From positions 2,170,001 through 2,234,000 of the forward strand of contig OZ246421.1 in the NCBI GenBank assembly GCA_965231165.1: a stretch of 64,000 bases of DNA, written 5' to 3'. Made by a program: the position numbers and the translations under genes. Source of the stretch: Micavibrio_C sp965231165 (GTDB lineage Bacteria; Pseudomonadota; Alphaproteobacteria; Micavibrionales; Micavibrionaceae). The notes beneath the pieces are model-generated. The model saw only the letters and a program-made list of their open reading frames with translations, ran no database searches and was not told the DNA's origin. Positions 8,803 to 16,389 of this stretch are shown here, in pieces (positions within the stretch are counted from its first letter, which is position 1; every line of letters begins with the position of its first letter).

Positions 8803-9540
8803 ATGACCGAGGAAAAAGAACGTATCGCCAAAATTATCGCCCGCGCCGGAGTTTGCTCCCGCCGCGACGCCGAACGGCTGATTGCCGAGGGGCGCGTTAC
8901 GGTGAATGGTCAGGTTCTGGAAACCCCGGCGTTTCTGGCTTCGTTTGCCGATGACATTCTGGTGGATGGTGCCCCGATCCCCAAGCCGGAGGGCACAAGG
9001 CTGTTCCTTTACCACAAGCCCGCCGGGCTGGTGACGACGGCGCGGGACGACCATGGCAGACAGACCGTGTTTGACGATATGCCGCAGGGCTTGCCGCGGG
9101 TGATTTCCGTCGGGCGGCTCGATCTGAATACTGAAGGCCTGCTGTTGCTGACTAATGATGGTGAGTTATCGCGCTATCTGGAATTGCCCTCGACCGGCTG
9201 GGTGCGGACTTACCGTGTGCGCGCTTATGGACATCCGACTGAGGCGGATATTCAGGCGCTGGCGGAAGGTATTTCTTATGAAGGTGTCCATTACGGCCCG
9301 ATCAAGGTGACGATTGACCGCGGGCGCGGTGATAACACATGGATGACGATGGAGCTGACCGAGGGCAAAAACCGCGAGATCCGCAATGTGACGCGGGCGA
9401 TCGGGATGCAGGTCAACCGTTTGATTCGCGTATCCTACGGCCCGTTTGAACTGGGTGATCTGCCCGTGGGTGATGTCGTCGAGGTCAAGCCCGCCGTCAT
9501 GCAAAAAGAATTGGCAGGCTTCTTCAAGGACAAGCCATGA
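8803..9540 (+). CDS. rluB: rRNA pseudouridine synthase, RsuA/RluB family
   Basis: The 245-residue protein has an N-terminal S4 RNA-binding domain (about 5-60; IARAGVCSRRDAERLIAEGRV) and the RsuA-type catalytic domain with VGRLDLNTEGLLLLT, which contains the nucleophilic Asp. TEGKNREIRNV is a further family motif. Alphaproteobacterial members of this form usually modify 23S rRNA (RluB, U2605), but RsuA/RluE-type specificity cannot be excluded. The stop overlaps the rsmD start by 4 bp (ATGA), so the two rRNA modification genes are translationally coupled. Confidence 0.88.
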   Translation: MTEEKERIAKIIARAGVCSRRDAERLIAEGRVTVNGQVLETPAFLASFADDILVDGAPIPKPEGTRLFLYHKPAGLVTTARDDHGRQTVFDDMPQGLPRVISVGRLDLNTEGLLLLTNDGELSRYLELPSTGWVRTYRVRAYGHPTEADIQALAEGISYEGVHYGPIKVTIDRGRGDNTWMTMELTEGKNREIRNVTRAIGMQVNRLIRVSYGPFELGDLPVGDVVEVKPAVMQKELAGFFKDKP

Positions 9541-10097
9541 GGATTACAGCAGGCCATCATCGCGGGCGTATTCTGAAAGTACCGGAAGGTGATGCGGTGC
9601 GGCCCACGACCGATAAAGTGCGGCAGGCGATTTTCAATATATTGCTGGCTTATGGCTTGCCCGAGGGCGCGGTGGTGCTGGACGGGTTCAGTGGCAGCGG
9701 GGCGTTGGGGCTTGAGGCTTTGTCGCGTGGGGCTTCGCATGTGACGTTCGTTGAGAAGGAGCGCCGCCACATGCAGCACACGCAGGATAATGCGGCGGCG
9801 ATGAAGGTGAAGGACCAATGCACATTTATTTTGAAAGACGTGACGCAGATCGGGGCTAAACCGGCTGCGGCTTCGATGGCTGATCTGATTTTTCTTGATC
9901 CGCCGTACCGTTTGAATTTGCTGGCGCCGGCGGTGTCGGCGCTGACGGCAGGTGGGTGGCTGGTCCCAGGGGCATATCTCGTGTGTGAACATGAGAAGGC
10001 GGCCATACCCGTTTTAGCACCGGAATTTTCTCTGCTGGACCAGCGTCATTACGGGGACACGCAGGTGAGCTTCGTCCGCTATGATCCGCACCGCTAA
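9537..10097 (+). CDS. rsmD: 16S rRNA (guanine(966)-N(2))-methyltransferase
   Basis: RsmD methylates G966 of 16S rRNA in the 30S head. The 186 residues begin MRITAGHHRGR, typical of the family. A SAM-binding loop DGFSGSGALGLEALSRGA and the base-flipping motif LIFLDPPYR (DPPY, about residue 120) follow. The start overlaps the rluB stop by 4 bp. On the opposite strand the HAD gene frame runs through the 3' two-fifths of this gene (see 9856-11025). Confidence 0.93.
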   Translation: MRITAGHHRGRILKVPEGDAVRPTTDKVRQAIFNILLAYGLPEGAVVLDGFSGSGALGLEALSRGASHVTFVEKERRHMQHTQDNAAAMKVKDQCTFILKDVTQIGAKPAAASMADLIFLDPPYRLNLLAPAVSALTAGGWLVPGAYLVCEHEKAAIPVLAPEFSLLDQRHYGDTQVSFVRYDPHR

Positions 10098-11025
10098 AGG
10101 GCTGGCCGGGGACGAACTGGTAAAGGCTTTTCAATTCCGCCAGACTGTTGTGCAGGGTTTTTGAAGGCGCGCTTCGGGCGTTGAAACAGTCTTTCACGGC
10201 CTGTAATCCGTATTGAAACATTGGTGAGGCAATTCTTTTGGCGGTGGCTACGGTATCCGCATCAATATCGGCGCCGAAACGGCACCATGCGAAATCAACC
10301 GACAACGGGCGGGCGCAGCCACCGTCTTTGGCCGTGTCGCCGACCATCAGGGCGTATTTTGGTTCTGTTTTGAAATCTTCGAGAATGGCCAGCATGTGAT
10401 CGGCGGAGGGTTTGTAAACCCGATCTTGCCAGATCGTCATGTTCTTTTTCATGATATGTACGAAATCGGGGTCGATGCTTTTCAAGACACTGTAATCATC
10501 CTTGATGCTCGGTTGGCAGTAATAATGGCTGAACATTTTTGCCAGTTCATTTTCATCGGCAAGCTCGCCTTTAATCGTGGCGCTGCGCGCCAGCAACCAC
10601 ATGCGGGCAATCATCGAAGGTGCATCGGAATCCGTATAGAGCGCCATCGATGTTTTTCGTGTCTTGATATTTTTCAGGGTGGCGACAGTGTCGTCATAAA
10701 AGAATGTCCATTCTTTCTGGCGCTGTCTCCAGACGTTGCACAGATATTGTTTGGTGACGTCCTTGGTGTATTGCCTGCTTGGATTCTCCGCTTGTGGCAA
10801 CACGCCCTGATCATCGAGCCAGTCGATCAAACCGCCAAAATCGCTGAAGCGGTACTGGGTGGGGGCGCGGCGGATGGCATCGACGATGGGTTGTTCCCCG
10901 ATACCGAAGGATTCTTGCAACATTGTGACAATGGCAGCGGTCGAGGTACCCCAGCATTTCAGGGTATTCGTCAGCGTGTTGTCGAGGTCGAAAATGACCA
11001 GCTGTTTTGAGCGGTTGCGCGGCAT
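9856..11025 (-). CDS. HAD-superfamily hydrolase with a C-terminal tail antisense to rsmD
   Basis: The first ~309 residues contain HAD motifs: VIFDLDNTLTNT (nucleophile DLDNT) near the N-terminus, LYTDSDAPS (motif II), a Lys in YKPSADHM (motif III) and LMVGDTAKDGG (motif IV). It is thus a probable phosphatase of unknown substrate. Beyond position 10098 no stop occurs, and the frame runs about 80 residues further through the strand opposite rsmD. That tail is Pro/Ser-rich with no visible fold (NDAGPAEKIPVLK, LPSAPTPPAPANSN). The tail may be translated, or a frameshift or lost stop may have extended an originally ~310-residue protein. Confidence 0.75.
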   Translation of the reverse strand: MPRNRSKQLVIFDLDNTLTNTLKCWGTSTAAIVTMLQESFGIGEQPIVDAIRRAPTQYRFSDFGGLIDWLDDQGVLPQAENPSRQYTKDVTKQYLCNVWRQRQKEWTFFYDDTVATLKNIKTRKTSMALYTDSDAPSMIARMWLLARSATIKGELADENELAKMFSHYYCQPSIKDDYSVLKSIDPDFVHIMKKNMTIWQDRVYKPSADHMLAILEDFKTEPKYALMVGDTAKDGGCARPLSVDFAWCRFGADIDADTVATAKRIASPMFQYGLQAVKDCFNARSAPSKTLHNSLAELKSLYQFVPGQPFSGADHSGRSSPACPRNDAGPAEKIPVLKRVWPPSHVHTRDMPLGPATHLPSAPTPPAPANSNGTADQEKSDQPSKPQPV

Positions 11026-11067
11026 GAATGCAGGTTAGGGGAAAAGGCCTGAGAAAGGCAAACTTTT

Positions 11068-11895
11068 CTAGGCCAGCGTACCGTTGTTGATCAGCCAGAG
11101 CAGCAAAATTCCCAACGAAACCCTATAGATAACGAAGGGCATAAAGCTGTGGCTGACCAGCCATTTCATCAGGAAATGCATGGCTGCCAGTGCCGCAACA
11201 CAGGCGACGGTGGCACCTATGGCCATATCCAGCATCAGGGCGGTGCTGGGGTTTTGAAACAGTTCCAGCGCACCGACAGCGCCCGCGCCGGAGACGGAAA
11301 TGACTGCCAGCAGGAAGGAAAAACGGGCCGCTTCGACGCGGGAAAAACCAAGCCCGCGGGCGGCGGTCATGGTAATGCCGGAACGGCTGGTGCCGGGGAT
11401 CAGCGCCAGCATTTGCGCAAAGCCGACGATGATCGCGTCCTTCCAGGTCATGTGTTCCACGTTGCGCGTCATGGGCATGAATTTATCAGCCAGACCGAGC
11501 AGGATTCCAAAAACAATCAGCGACCATGCTGCCACGGGCAGCGAACGCGCCCATTGCGGCTCCATGATATGAAAGACAAGACCTAGTGCTAACACCGGAA
11601 TAGAAGCCACGATCAAAAAGGCGACCAGCTGCACTTCATTTTTATCTTTGGCTTTGCCGGTGGCGACGCGCAGGCAACCTTTGGCCATGGCGATCAGGTC
11701 TTTCCAGCAATAAATTACGATGGCGACGAGAGAGCCGACATGCACGGCGATATCCATTGTCAGCGTATCGCCCCACATATCGTGGCCATCGCCCATCAGA
11801 TGATGGGTCAGGATCAAATGGCCGCTGGAACTGATGGGCAGAAATTCGGACAAACCCTGAACGATGGCCAGGATGATGACGTGGAAAAGTGGCAT
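11068..11895 (-). CDS. uppP: Undecaprenyl-diphosphatase (BacA/UppP)
   Basis: UppP dephosphorylates undecaprenyl diphosphate at the inner membrane, recycling the lipid carrier for peptidoglycan and polysaccharides; overexpression is known to give bacitracin resistance. The polytopic protein has the two hallmark motifs: EFLPISSSGH at residues 17-26 and ALIPGTSRSG near 170. I choose the internal ATG at 11895 (275 residues, MPLFHVIILAIVQG), which matches the usual 265-275-residue length. The frame is open up to an ATG at 11961, which would add 22 unusual residues. Neither start has a strong ribosome site. Confidence 0.93.
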   Translation of the reverse strand: MPLFHVIILAIVQGLSEFLPISSSGHLILTHHLMGDGHDMWGDTLTMDIAVHVGSLVAIVIYCWKDLIAMAKGCLRVATGKAKDKNEVQLVAFLIVASIPVLALGLVFHIMEPQWARSLPVAAWSLIVFGILLGLADKFMPMTRNVEHMTWKDAIIVGFAQMLALIPGTSRSGITMTAARGLGFSRVEAARFSFLLAVISVSGAGAVGALELFQNPSTALMLDMAIGATVACVAALAAMHFLMKWLVSHSFMPFVIYRVSLGILLLWLINNGTLA

Positions 11896-12027
11896 AGGGC
11901 TAACTCGAAGCGCATATATTCCGTAAAAACGATGGGCTAAAGTTAGCGCATAATCGCGCATGCGTCCATGTGGTATTGCACACGAATTTACGATATCTTG
12001 TCGGGGTATCAGCGTGGGGAGGGTCTG

Positions 12028-12231
12028 ATGGTTTACGTAGCGGGAATCGTCGGTTTTATTGGTGGTTTTGTTTTGGCGCTCCAGCTTTTGGGACGTCTGT
12101 TAAAGGACCGCTCCCGCGAAGATTTGCTTCAGGATAAAGGCTTGCGTTTCACTTACGGATTGCTGGCTTGGGGCGTGGCGGGGTTTTCGGCTTTTTGTGC
12201 CGTGACTCTTTACAGGTTTTACTTCCCCTGA
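12028..12231 (+). CDS. Small two-helix membrane protein, unknown
   Basis: This 67-residue protein starts at the ATG preceded by GGGGAGGG, a strong ribosome site; the longer frame from 11968 lacks one. Two hydrophobic helices (about 2-22 and 43-63) flank a charged loop (KDRSREDLLQDKG). I do not recognise a family. It is divergent from uppP and lies 90 bp before the yceI operon in the same direction, possibly with its own promoter. Confidence 0.6.
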   Translation: MVYVAGIVGFIGGFVLALQLLGRLLKDRSREDLLQDKGLRFTYGLLAWGVAGFSAFCAVTLYRFYFP

Positions 12232-12321
12232 GTCTTGCTGATCCCTTGCCGCCGCGCGGCAGCGTACTAATTCACTTTGGTATTCGTTTCATCCCTATTT
12301 ATCATAAAAGGAAGACACTTC

Positions 12322-12939
12322 ATGATTCGTAAAATTTCCACCCTTGCACTGGGCGCTGTTCTGGCTGCCGGTGTTACGTTTTCGGCGGCGCAGGCGGCGA
12401 CTGACAAATATGTCCTCGACAAGCCGCATACCCAGATCATTTTCATTGCCGACCATCTGGGATTTTCGCACTCGGTGGGTAAGTTTACCGATTATACGGG
12501 CGGTTTCATTTTTGATACCGTCGATAACAGCAAATCCTCGGCTGAGGTGACAATCAACACCAATAGTCTTGAACTGAATGATGCCAAATGGAACGAGCAT
12601 ATGAAGAGCGCCGATTTCTTCAATGTCGCCAAATTTCCGACCATGACATTCAAGAGCACCAAAGTTGAAAAAACGGGTGAAAAAACAGGCAAGCTCACCG
12701 GTGATCTGACATTGCTGGGAGTGACTAAGCCAGTGACGCTGGATGTCATTCATAATAATTCAGCCCGTCATCCTTTCAGCGGCAAGTTTGTTTCCGGTTT
12801 CTCGGCGACGGGTAAAATCAAGCGCAGCGATTTCGGCATGACGTATGGTCTGCCGGCGATGGGCGATGAAGTGACGCTAATGATCGAGGTTGAAGGTCAG
12901 CGCGAAGATGCTGAAGGCCAGACTCCGACGAACCAGTAA
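12322..12939 (+). CDS. YceI-family periplasmic protein (first copy)
   Basis: YceI-family proteins are lipocalin-like beta barrels that bind isoprenoid chains. The start at 12322 follows AAAGGAAG and gives a clear signal peptide (MIRKISTLALG...AAQA, cleavage near residue 25), so the mature protein is periplasmic. Family features include YVLDKPHTQIIF at the mature N-terminus, the FNVAKFPTMTFKS strand, LTGDLTLLGVTKPV, and FSATGKIKRSDFGMTYG near the end. Length 205 residues is slightly above the usual ~190. A cytochrome b561 gene and a second yceI follow, as in the E. coli yceI-yceJ pair. Confidence 0.92.
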   Translation: MIRKISTLALGAVLAAGVTFSAAQAATDKYVLDKPHTQIIFIADHLGFSHSVGKFTDYTGGFIFDTVDNSKSSAEVTINTNSLELNDAKWNEHMKSADFFNVAKFPTMTFKSTKVEKTGEKTGKLTGDLTLLGVTKPVTLDVIHNNSARHPFSGKFVSGFSATGKIKRSDFGMTYGLPAMGDEVTLMIEVEGQREDAEGQTPTNQ

Positions 12940-12952
12940 CAAGGGTATCTCT

Positions 12953-13513
12953 ATGATCTGGCGCAATACGACGACGCGTTACGGTGCTGTGGCGCAAGGG
13001 TTTCACTGGCTGGTGGCATTGCTTGTCATTGCGCTGCTGGCAGTGGGTCTGTATATGACCCGCCTGGAACCTAGCCCGGATATGTTCAAGATTTATGCGT
13101 TGCATAAATCCGTGGGCATCACTGTTCTGACGCTCGCTGTGTTGCGCCTGGTCTGGAAACTATCCAATCCGCATCCGCAAGCTTTGCCCACGCACCAGCA
13201 ATGGGAAAAGTTTATGGCCAGACTGGTGCATGTGTTTTTGTATTTCGCGATTATCGGGATGCCGCTTTCGGGCTGGATCATGTCATCGGCGAAGGGGTTT
13301 CCGGTCAGCGTCTTTGGCTGGTTCACTTTGCCCGATCTGGTGGGAACCAGTAAGGACATCGGAAAACTGGCCAACCAGTTCCATGAGCTGACAGCCTATG
13401 CGCTGATAGCCGCTATCGTTCTGCATTTTGCCGGGGCGATGAAGCACCATATTATTGATAGGGACGGCACATTGCGCCGCATGGTTCCCGGTCTTGGGGG
13501 TAAGGAAGATTAA
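12953..13513 (+). CDS. Cytochrome b561-family protein
   Basis: This 186-residue, four-helix membrane protein carries the b561 pattern: RYGAVAQGFHWLVALLVI in helix 1 and YALHKSVGITVLTLAVLRL in helix 2, with His residues in helices 1, 2 and 4 (IVLHFAGAMKHH) placed to ligate two b-type hemes. In E. coli the homologue YceJ (CybB-like) transfers electrons from quinol and is encoded beside yceI. The ATG at 12953 follows AAGGG; the longer frame from 12890 overlaps the yceI gene. It lies 13 bp after one yceI copy and 1 bp before the next. Confidence 0.9.
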   Translation: MIWRNTTTRYGAVAQGFHWLVALLVIALLAVGLYMTRLEPSPDMFKIYALHKSVGITVLTLAVLRLVWKLSNPHPQALPTHQQWEKFMARLVHVFLYFAIIGMPLSGWIMSSAKGFPVSVFGWFTLPDLVGTSKDIGKLANQFHELTAYALIAAIVLHFAGAMKHHIIDRDGTLRRMVPGLGGKED

Positions 13514-13514
13514 T

Positions 13515-14123
13515 ATGACCCGTTTTATTGTATCCGCTGTCGCCTGTTTTCTTCTGCTGGGGGCTTTGCCCGCCATGGCGCAGGCCACCGGGCCGTTGCC
13601 GGCCTGGGTGATTGATATGCAAAAAAGCACTTTAAGTTTCGAGGCCACGCAGCAGGGGGCGGCAATCACCGGGCGTTTTAACGGTTTTTCCGGCGAGATC
13701 CGTTTTGACGAAGGACGACTGGAGGAAAGCAAGGCCACCATCCGCGTCGATCTGAAATCGGTCGATAGCCAAAGCCCGGAACGCGACCAGTCATTGCTGG
13801 GGGGTGACTGGCTTAGCGTCGAATCGTTTCCGGAATCGATCTATACCGTATCGAAATTCGAGCTTATCAAGGAAGATCAATATCTTGCGCACGGAGAACT
13901 GGAATTGCGCGGGGTTAAAAAGGAAATCGACCTGCCGCTGACGATTACGTTTTCCACCGATGAATCGGGTCGCGATGTGGCGCTGGCGGTGGGTGAGGTC
14001 AGCCTTAACCGGCTTGATTTCGGTATCGGTCAGGGCGCGTGGAAAGACACGCAATCCGTTGGAAACCCTGTGAAAGTCAAGGTTTCCGTCACGGCGGTGC
14101 GGAGCGATGCGGCGGCGCAATAG
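13515..14123 (+). CDS. YceI-family periplasmic protein (second copy)
   Basis: This second YceI protein (202 residues) starts 1 bp after the cytochrome b561 stop, with TAAGGAAG overlapping that stop as its ribosome site. The signal peptide is MTRFIVSAVACFLLLGALPAMAQA. The mature part has the family strands STLSFEATQQGAAITGRFNGF, GELELRGVKKEIDLPL and LNRLDFGIGQGAWKD. It is clearly diverged from the copy at 12322, so the pair is an old duplication with possibly different ligands. The arrangement yceI-b561-yceI suggests the three work with one lipid/quinone-type substrate, which is inference. Confidence 0.9.
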   Translation: MTRFIVSAVACFLLLGALPAMAQATGPLPAWVIDMQKSTLSFEATQQGAAITGRFNGFSGEIRFDEGRLEESKATIRVDLKSVDSQSPERDQSLLGGDWLSVESFPESIYTVSKFELIKEDQYLAHGELELRGVKKEIDLPLTITFSTDESGRDVALAVGEVSLNRLDFGIGQGAWKDTQSVGNPVKVKVSVTAVRSDAAAQ

Positions 14124-14213
14124 GAAAAACGGCCCATCGTTTCGCTAATAAATCAGCAAAAACAATATTGTTAGGGGTGTTCTTCGTGTTTCACCTCGGG
14201 TAGAGTCGTATTT

Positions 14214-14882
14214 ATGAGGACATTGTTTCATCTGTGGCTCCACCCTTTCTCGCGCAAGGTACGAATCGTGCTGGCCGAGAAAAAACTCGACTTCGAGCTG
14301 ACCATTGAAAAAGTATGGGAGCGCCGCACGGAATTCCTCGCGCTTAATCCGGCGGGCGATGTGCCGGTGCTGGTCGAGCCGGATGGCACGGTGATCGCCA
14401 ATTCTCAGGTTATCTGCGAATATCTCGAAGAAGTTTACGATGAAATCAGCCTGCTGGGTCGCGACCCGGTGCAGCGCGCGGAAACGCGGCGCCTGATCAG
14501 CTGGTTCGATATGAAATTTAACCGCGAAGTGACGGAAAACCTTGTCGGCGAAAAGCTGATGAAGCGTTTCCTGAAAATGGGCGAACCGCATGGCCCCTCG
14601 ATCCGTGCGGGTCACGCCAACATCCACTACCATCTCGATTATATCGGTTTCCTGACCGAGAAACGCAACTGGCTGGCCGGTGACGATTTCTCGTTGGCCG
14701 ATATCGCGGCCGCCTCGCATCTGTCTGCCATCGACTATATCGGCGATGTACCGTGGGAAGAGCATCAGGCCGCCCGTGACTGGTATGCCCGTGTGAAGTC
14801 GCGCCCCAGCTTCCAGCCGCTCTTAACCGACAGAATCCCCGGGTTTACGCCGGTTGAGCATTACGAAGACGTAGACTTTTAA
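14214..14882 (+). CDS. Glutathione S-transferase family protein
   Basis: The 222-residue protein has a thioredoxin-like N-terminal domain (LFHLWLHPFSRKVRIVLAEK, with Ser in the position used to activate glutathione) and the GSH-binding NPAGDVPVLVEPDG...SQVICEYLEE stretch, where cis-Pro precedes VLV and Ser contacts the glutamyl group. A helical C-terminal domain with LAGDDFSLADIAAASHLSAIDY (N-cap box) follows. The physiological substrate is unknown. It stands alone, with a palindromic repeat immediately downstream. Confidence 0.88.
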   Translation: MRTLFHLWLHPFSRKVRIVLAEKKLDFELTIEKVWERRTEFLALNPAGDVPVLVEPDGTVIANSQVICEYLEEVYDEISLLGRDPVQRAETRRLISWFDMKFNREVTENLVGEKLMKRFLKMGEPHGPSIRAGHANIHYHLDYIGFLTEKRNWLAGDDFSLADIAAASHLSAIDYIGDVPWEEHQAARDWYARVKSRPSFQPLLTDRIPGFTPVEHYEDVDF

Positions 14883-14884
14883 TT

Positions 14885-14985
14885 CCCTCTCTTGGTTTTG
14901 TCATTCTGAGGGCTTTAGCCCGAAGAATCTCCCTTCTTTATCAAGATGAGATCCTTCGCTGTCGCTCAGGATGACAAAGAGAGGG
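14885..14985. repeat. Palindromic intergenic repeat
   Basis: About 101 bp form a long imperfect inverted repeat: the left arm CCCTCT...TTTGTCATTCTGAG pairs with the right arm CTCAGGATGACAAAGAGAGGG. An inner hairpin (GGGCTTTAGCCC) is also present. The GTCATTCTGAG...CTCAGGATGAC boundary is a known style of dispersed bacterial intergenic element. It is transcribed with or terminates the GST gene. It differs in sequence from the other two palindromic elements here (19543, 45615) but shares the GTCAT...ATGAC ends. Confidence 0.7.
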
Positions 14986-15027
14986 TAGCTTGTAACTTCC
15001 CGCCCCTATTTGCTATAGTCACTGACC

Positions 15028-15957
15028 ATGTCGGATTCAGTGAAAAAATCTATGTTCTGTTTCGGTTACGGCTATAGCTGTGACTGGCTCGGCCATGCGC
15101 TGCAGATGCAGAACGGCTGGGCACTGGCAGGCACAACGCGCGACAATGAGAAACGACGTCATATGAAAGAGCACGGAATCCGTGCTTTTCTTTTTGACTA
15201 TGACCAGCCTCTCGAAGACCCGATGCTTTTTCTCCGCGGCACCACGCACCTGCTGATTTCCACGCCCCCCGATGATGAAGGCGACCCGACTTTCCGGATG
15301 CATGCGGAAGATATTCTGCGGCTGGAGTCACTGCAGTGGGTGGGTTATCTCTCTTCGACAGCCGTATATGGCGACCGCGAGGGCGGCTGGGTTGATGAAA
15401 ATTCAGAATTGCGCCCGAATTCCAAACGCGGTTCGCGCCGCATGCGCGCCGAGGAACAATGGCTGAGCCTGCAACGTGATTACGGATTGCCGGTGCATAT
15501 ATTCCGTCTGGCGGGGATTTATGGCCCGGGTCGTAGTGCTCTTGACAGTGTGCGCGCCGGTGTTGCGCGCCGGATCAACAAGCAGGGCCATGCCTTCAGC
15601 CGTGTTCATGTCGAGGACATTGTGCAGTCGATCATGGCCTCGATGTCCAAACCTGCTCCGGGCCGCGCCTATAATCTGGCCGATGACCGCGCCGCACCCA
15701 GCCATGAAGTGATTGAATATGCCTGTAATCTTCTGGGCCTGACGCCGCCGCCGCTGATCCCGTATGACGAAGCCGATCTCGCGCCGATCACGCGCAGCTT
15801 TTATGCCGACAATAAGCGGATCAAGAACGATCGGATCAAAACGGAGTTGGGTGTGCAGCTGAAATACCCGACGTTTGAAGAGGGCTTAAAGGGCTGTCTG
15901 GAAGCTGAAGAAGCGGGTCTTCATATGATTGCGGCTGCTTCCGGTGGCATGGAATAG
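15028..15957 (+). CDS. NAD(P)-binding epimerase/SDR family protein (YeeZ-like)
   Basis: This 309-residue extended-SDR-like protein has an N-terminal dinucleotide fold (CFGYGYSCDWLGHAL), an active-site strand GYLSSTAVYGDREGGWVDE with the Ser and Tyr of SDR enzymes, HIFRLAGIYGPGRSAL, and SRVHVEDIVQSI. These match the YeeZ-type NAD-dependent epimerases. The usual GxxGxxG is degenerate, so catalytic competence is uncertain. A TATAGT with extended TG (about 15014-15019) lies only 9 bp before the ATG, so any transcript from it would have almost no leader. Confidence 0.82.
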   Translation: MSDSVKKSMFCFGYGYSCDWLGHALQMQNGWALAGTTRDNEKRRHMKEHGIRAFLFDYDQPLEDPMLFLRGTTHLLISTPPDDEGDPTFRMHAEDILRLESLQWVGYLSSTAVYGDREGGWVDENSELRPNSKRGSRRMRAEEQWLSLQRDYGLPVHIFRLAGIYGPGRSALDSVRAGVARRINKQGHAFSRVHVEDIVQSIMASMSKPAPGRAYNLADDRAAPSHEVIEYACNLLGLTPPPLIPYDEADLAPITRSFYADNKRIKNDRIKTELGVQLKYPTFEEGLKGCLEAEEAGLHMIAAASGGME

Positions 15958-15972
15958 GGCTGTCATCGCTTG

Positions 15973-16001
15973 TTGACTCAGACCCGGACCCTTCCTATTA
16001 T
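15973..16001 (+). promoter_or_regulatory. Candidate sigma-70-type promoter
   Basis: TTGACT (15973-15978) and TATTAT (15996-16001) have a 17-bp spacer and sit about 30 bp before the small coiled-coil gene. This is among the best promoter matches in the window. Confidence 0.5.
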
Positions 16002-16031
16002 CGGCCATATTATAAAAATTGGGAGATGGTT

Positions 16032-16343
16032 ATGGCTCTAAATGGCATAGATAAAACATTTAATAAGTTGTCGCCCGTTGGCGCGTTCCAGCCTTTTAAC
16101 CTTATGGAAGTTTTTCAACTGGCGATTGATGAACACAAGGCATGTGAACGGCAGATGGAAGCCCTGAAAAAGAACAGGGCGCAGTACGATAAAGATGAAT
16201 ACAAGACTCGTCTTGCAGAGCTTTCAAACAATCTGAAAATGTATGATAAGGCTACGCATGCTGTGAGCAAAGCCATGGGTGATCGTGTTGAAACGATTTT
16301 GCTCGATGTCCGCAAGGACATTTGGAAGCAACTGACAATATGA
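16032..16343 (+). CDS. Hypothetical helical protein (103 aa)
   Basis: This protein is rich in Lys, Glu and Ala and predicted almost wholly helical, with a central coiled-coil-like stretch (ACERQMEALKKNRAQYDKDE and LAELSNNLKMYDKATHAVSKA). No signal peptide or membrane segment. I prefer the ATG at 16032 because GGGAG (16021-16025) is 6 nt upstream; the ATG at 16026 abuts that site. The family is unknown. It has its own good promoter and a terminator, so it appears to be an independently expressed gene. Confidence 0.6.
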   Translation: MALNGIDKTFNKLSPVGAFQPFNLMEVFQLAIDEHKACERQMEALKKNRAQYDKDEYKTRLAELSNNLKMYDKATHAVSKAMGDRVETILLDVRKDIWKQLTI

Positions 16344-16365
16344 AACCCGTTTTATAGGGATTCTG

Positions 16366-16389
16366 GGCCGCTGTTCTAGCGGCCTTTTT
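16366..16389 (+). terminator. Intrinsic terminator between convergent genes
   Basis: GGCCGC (16366-16371) and GCGGCC (16379-16384) form a GC-rich hairpin followed by TTTTT on the plus strand. It terminates the 103-aa gene and overlaps the last codons of the histidine kinase gene on the other strand. Confidence 0.75.

Noticed and set aside
12247..12261. TGCCGC/GCGGCA hairpin after the 67-aa gene
   Set aside because: Only 6 bp, no T tract; not convincing as a terminator.
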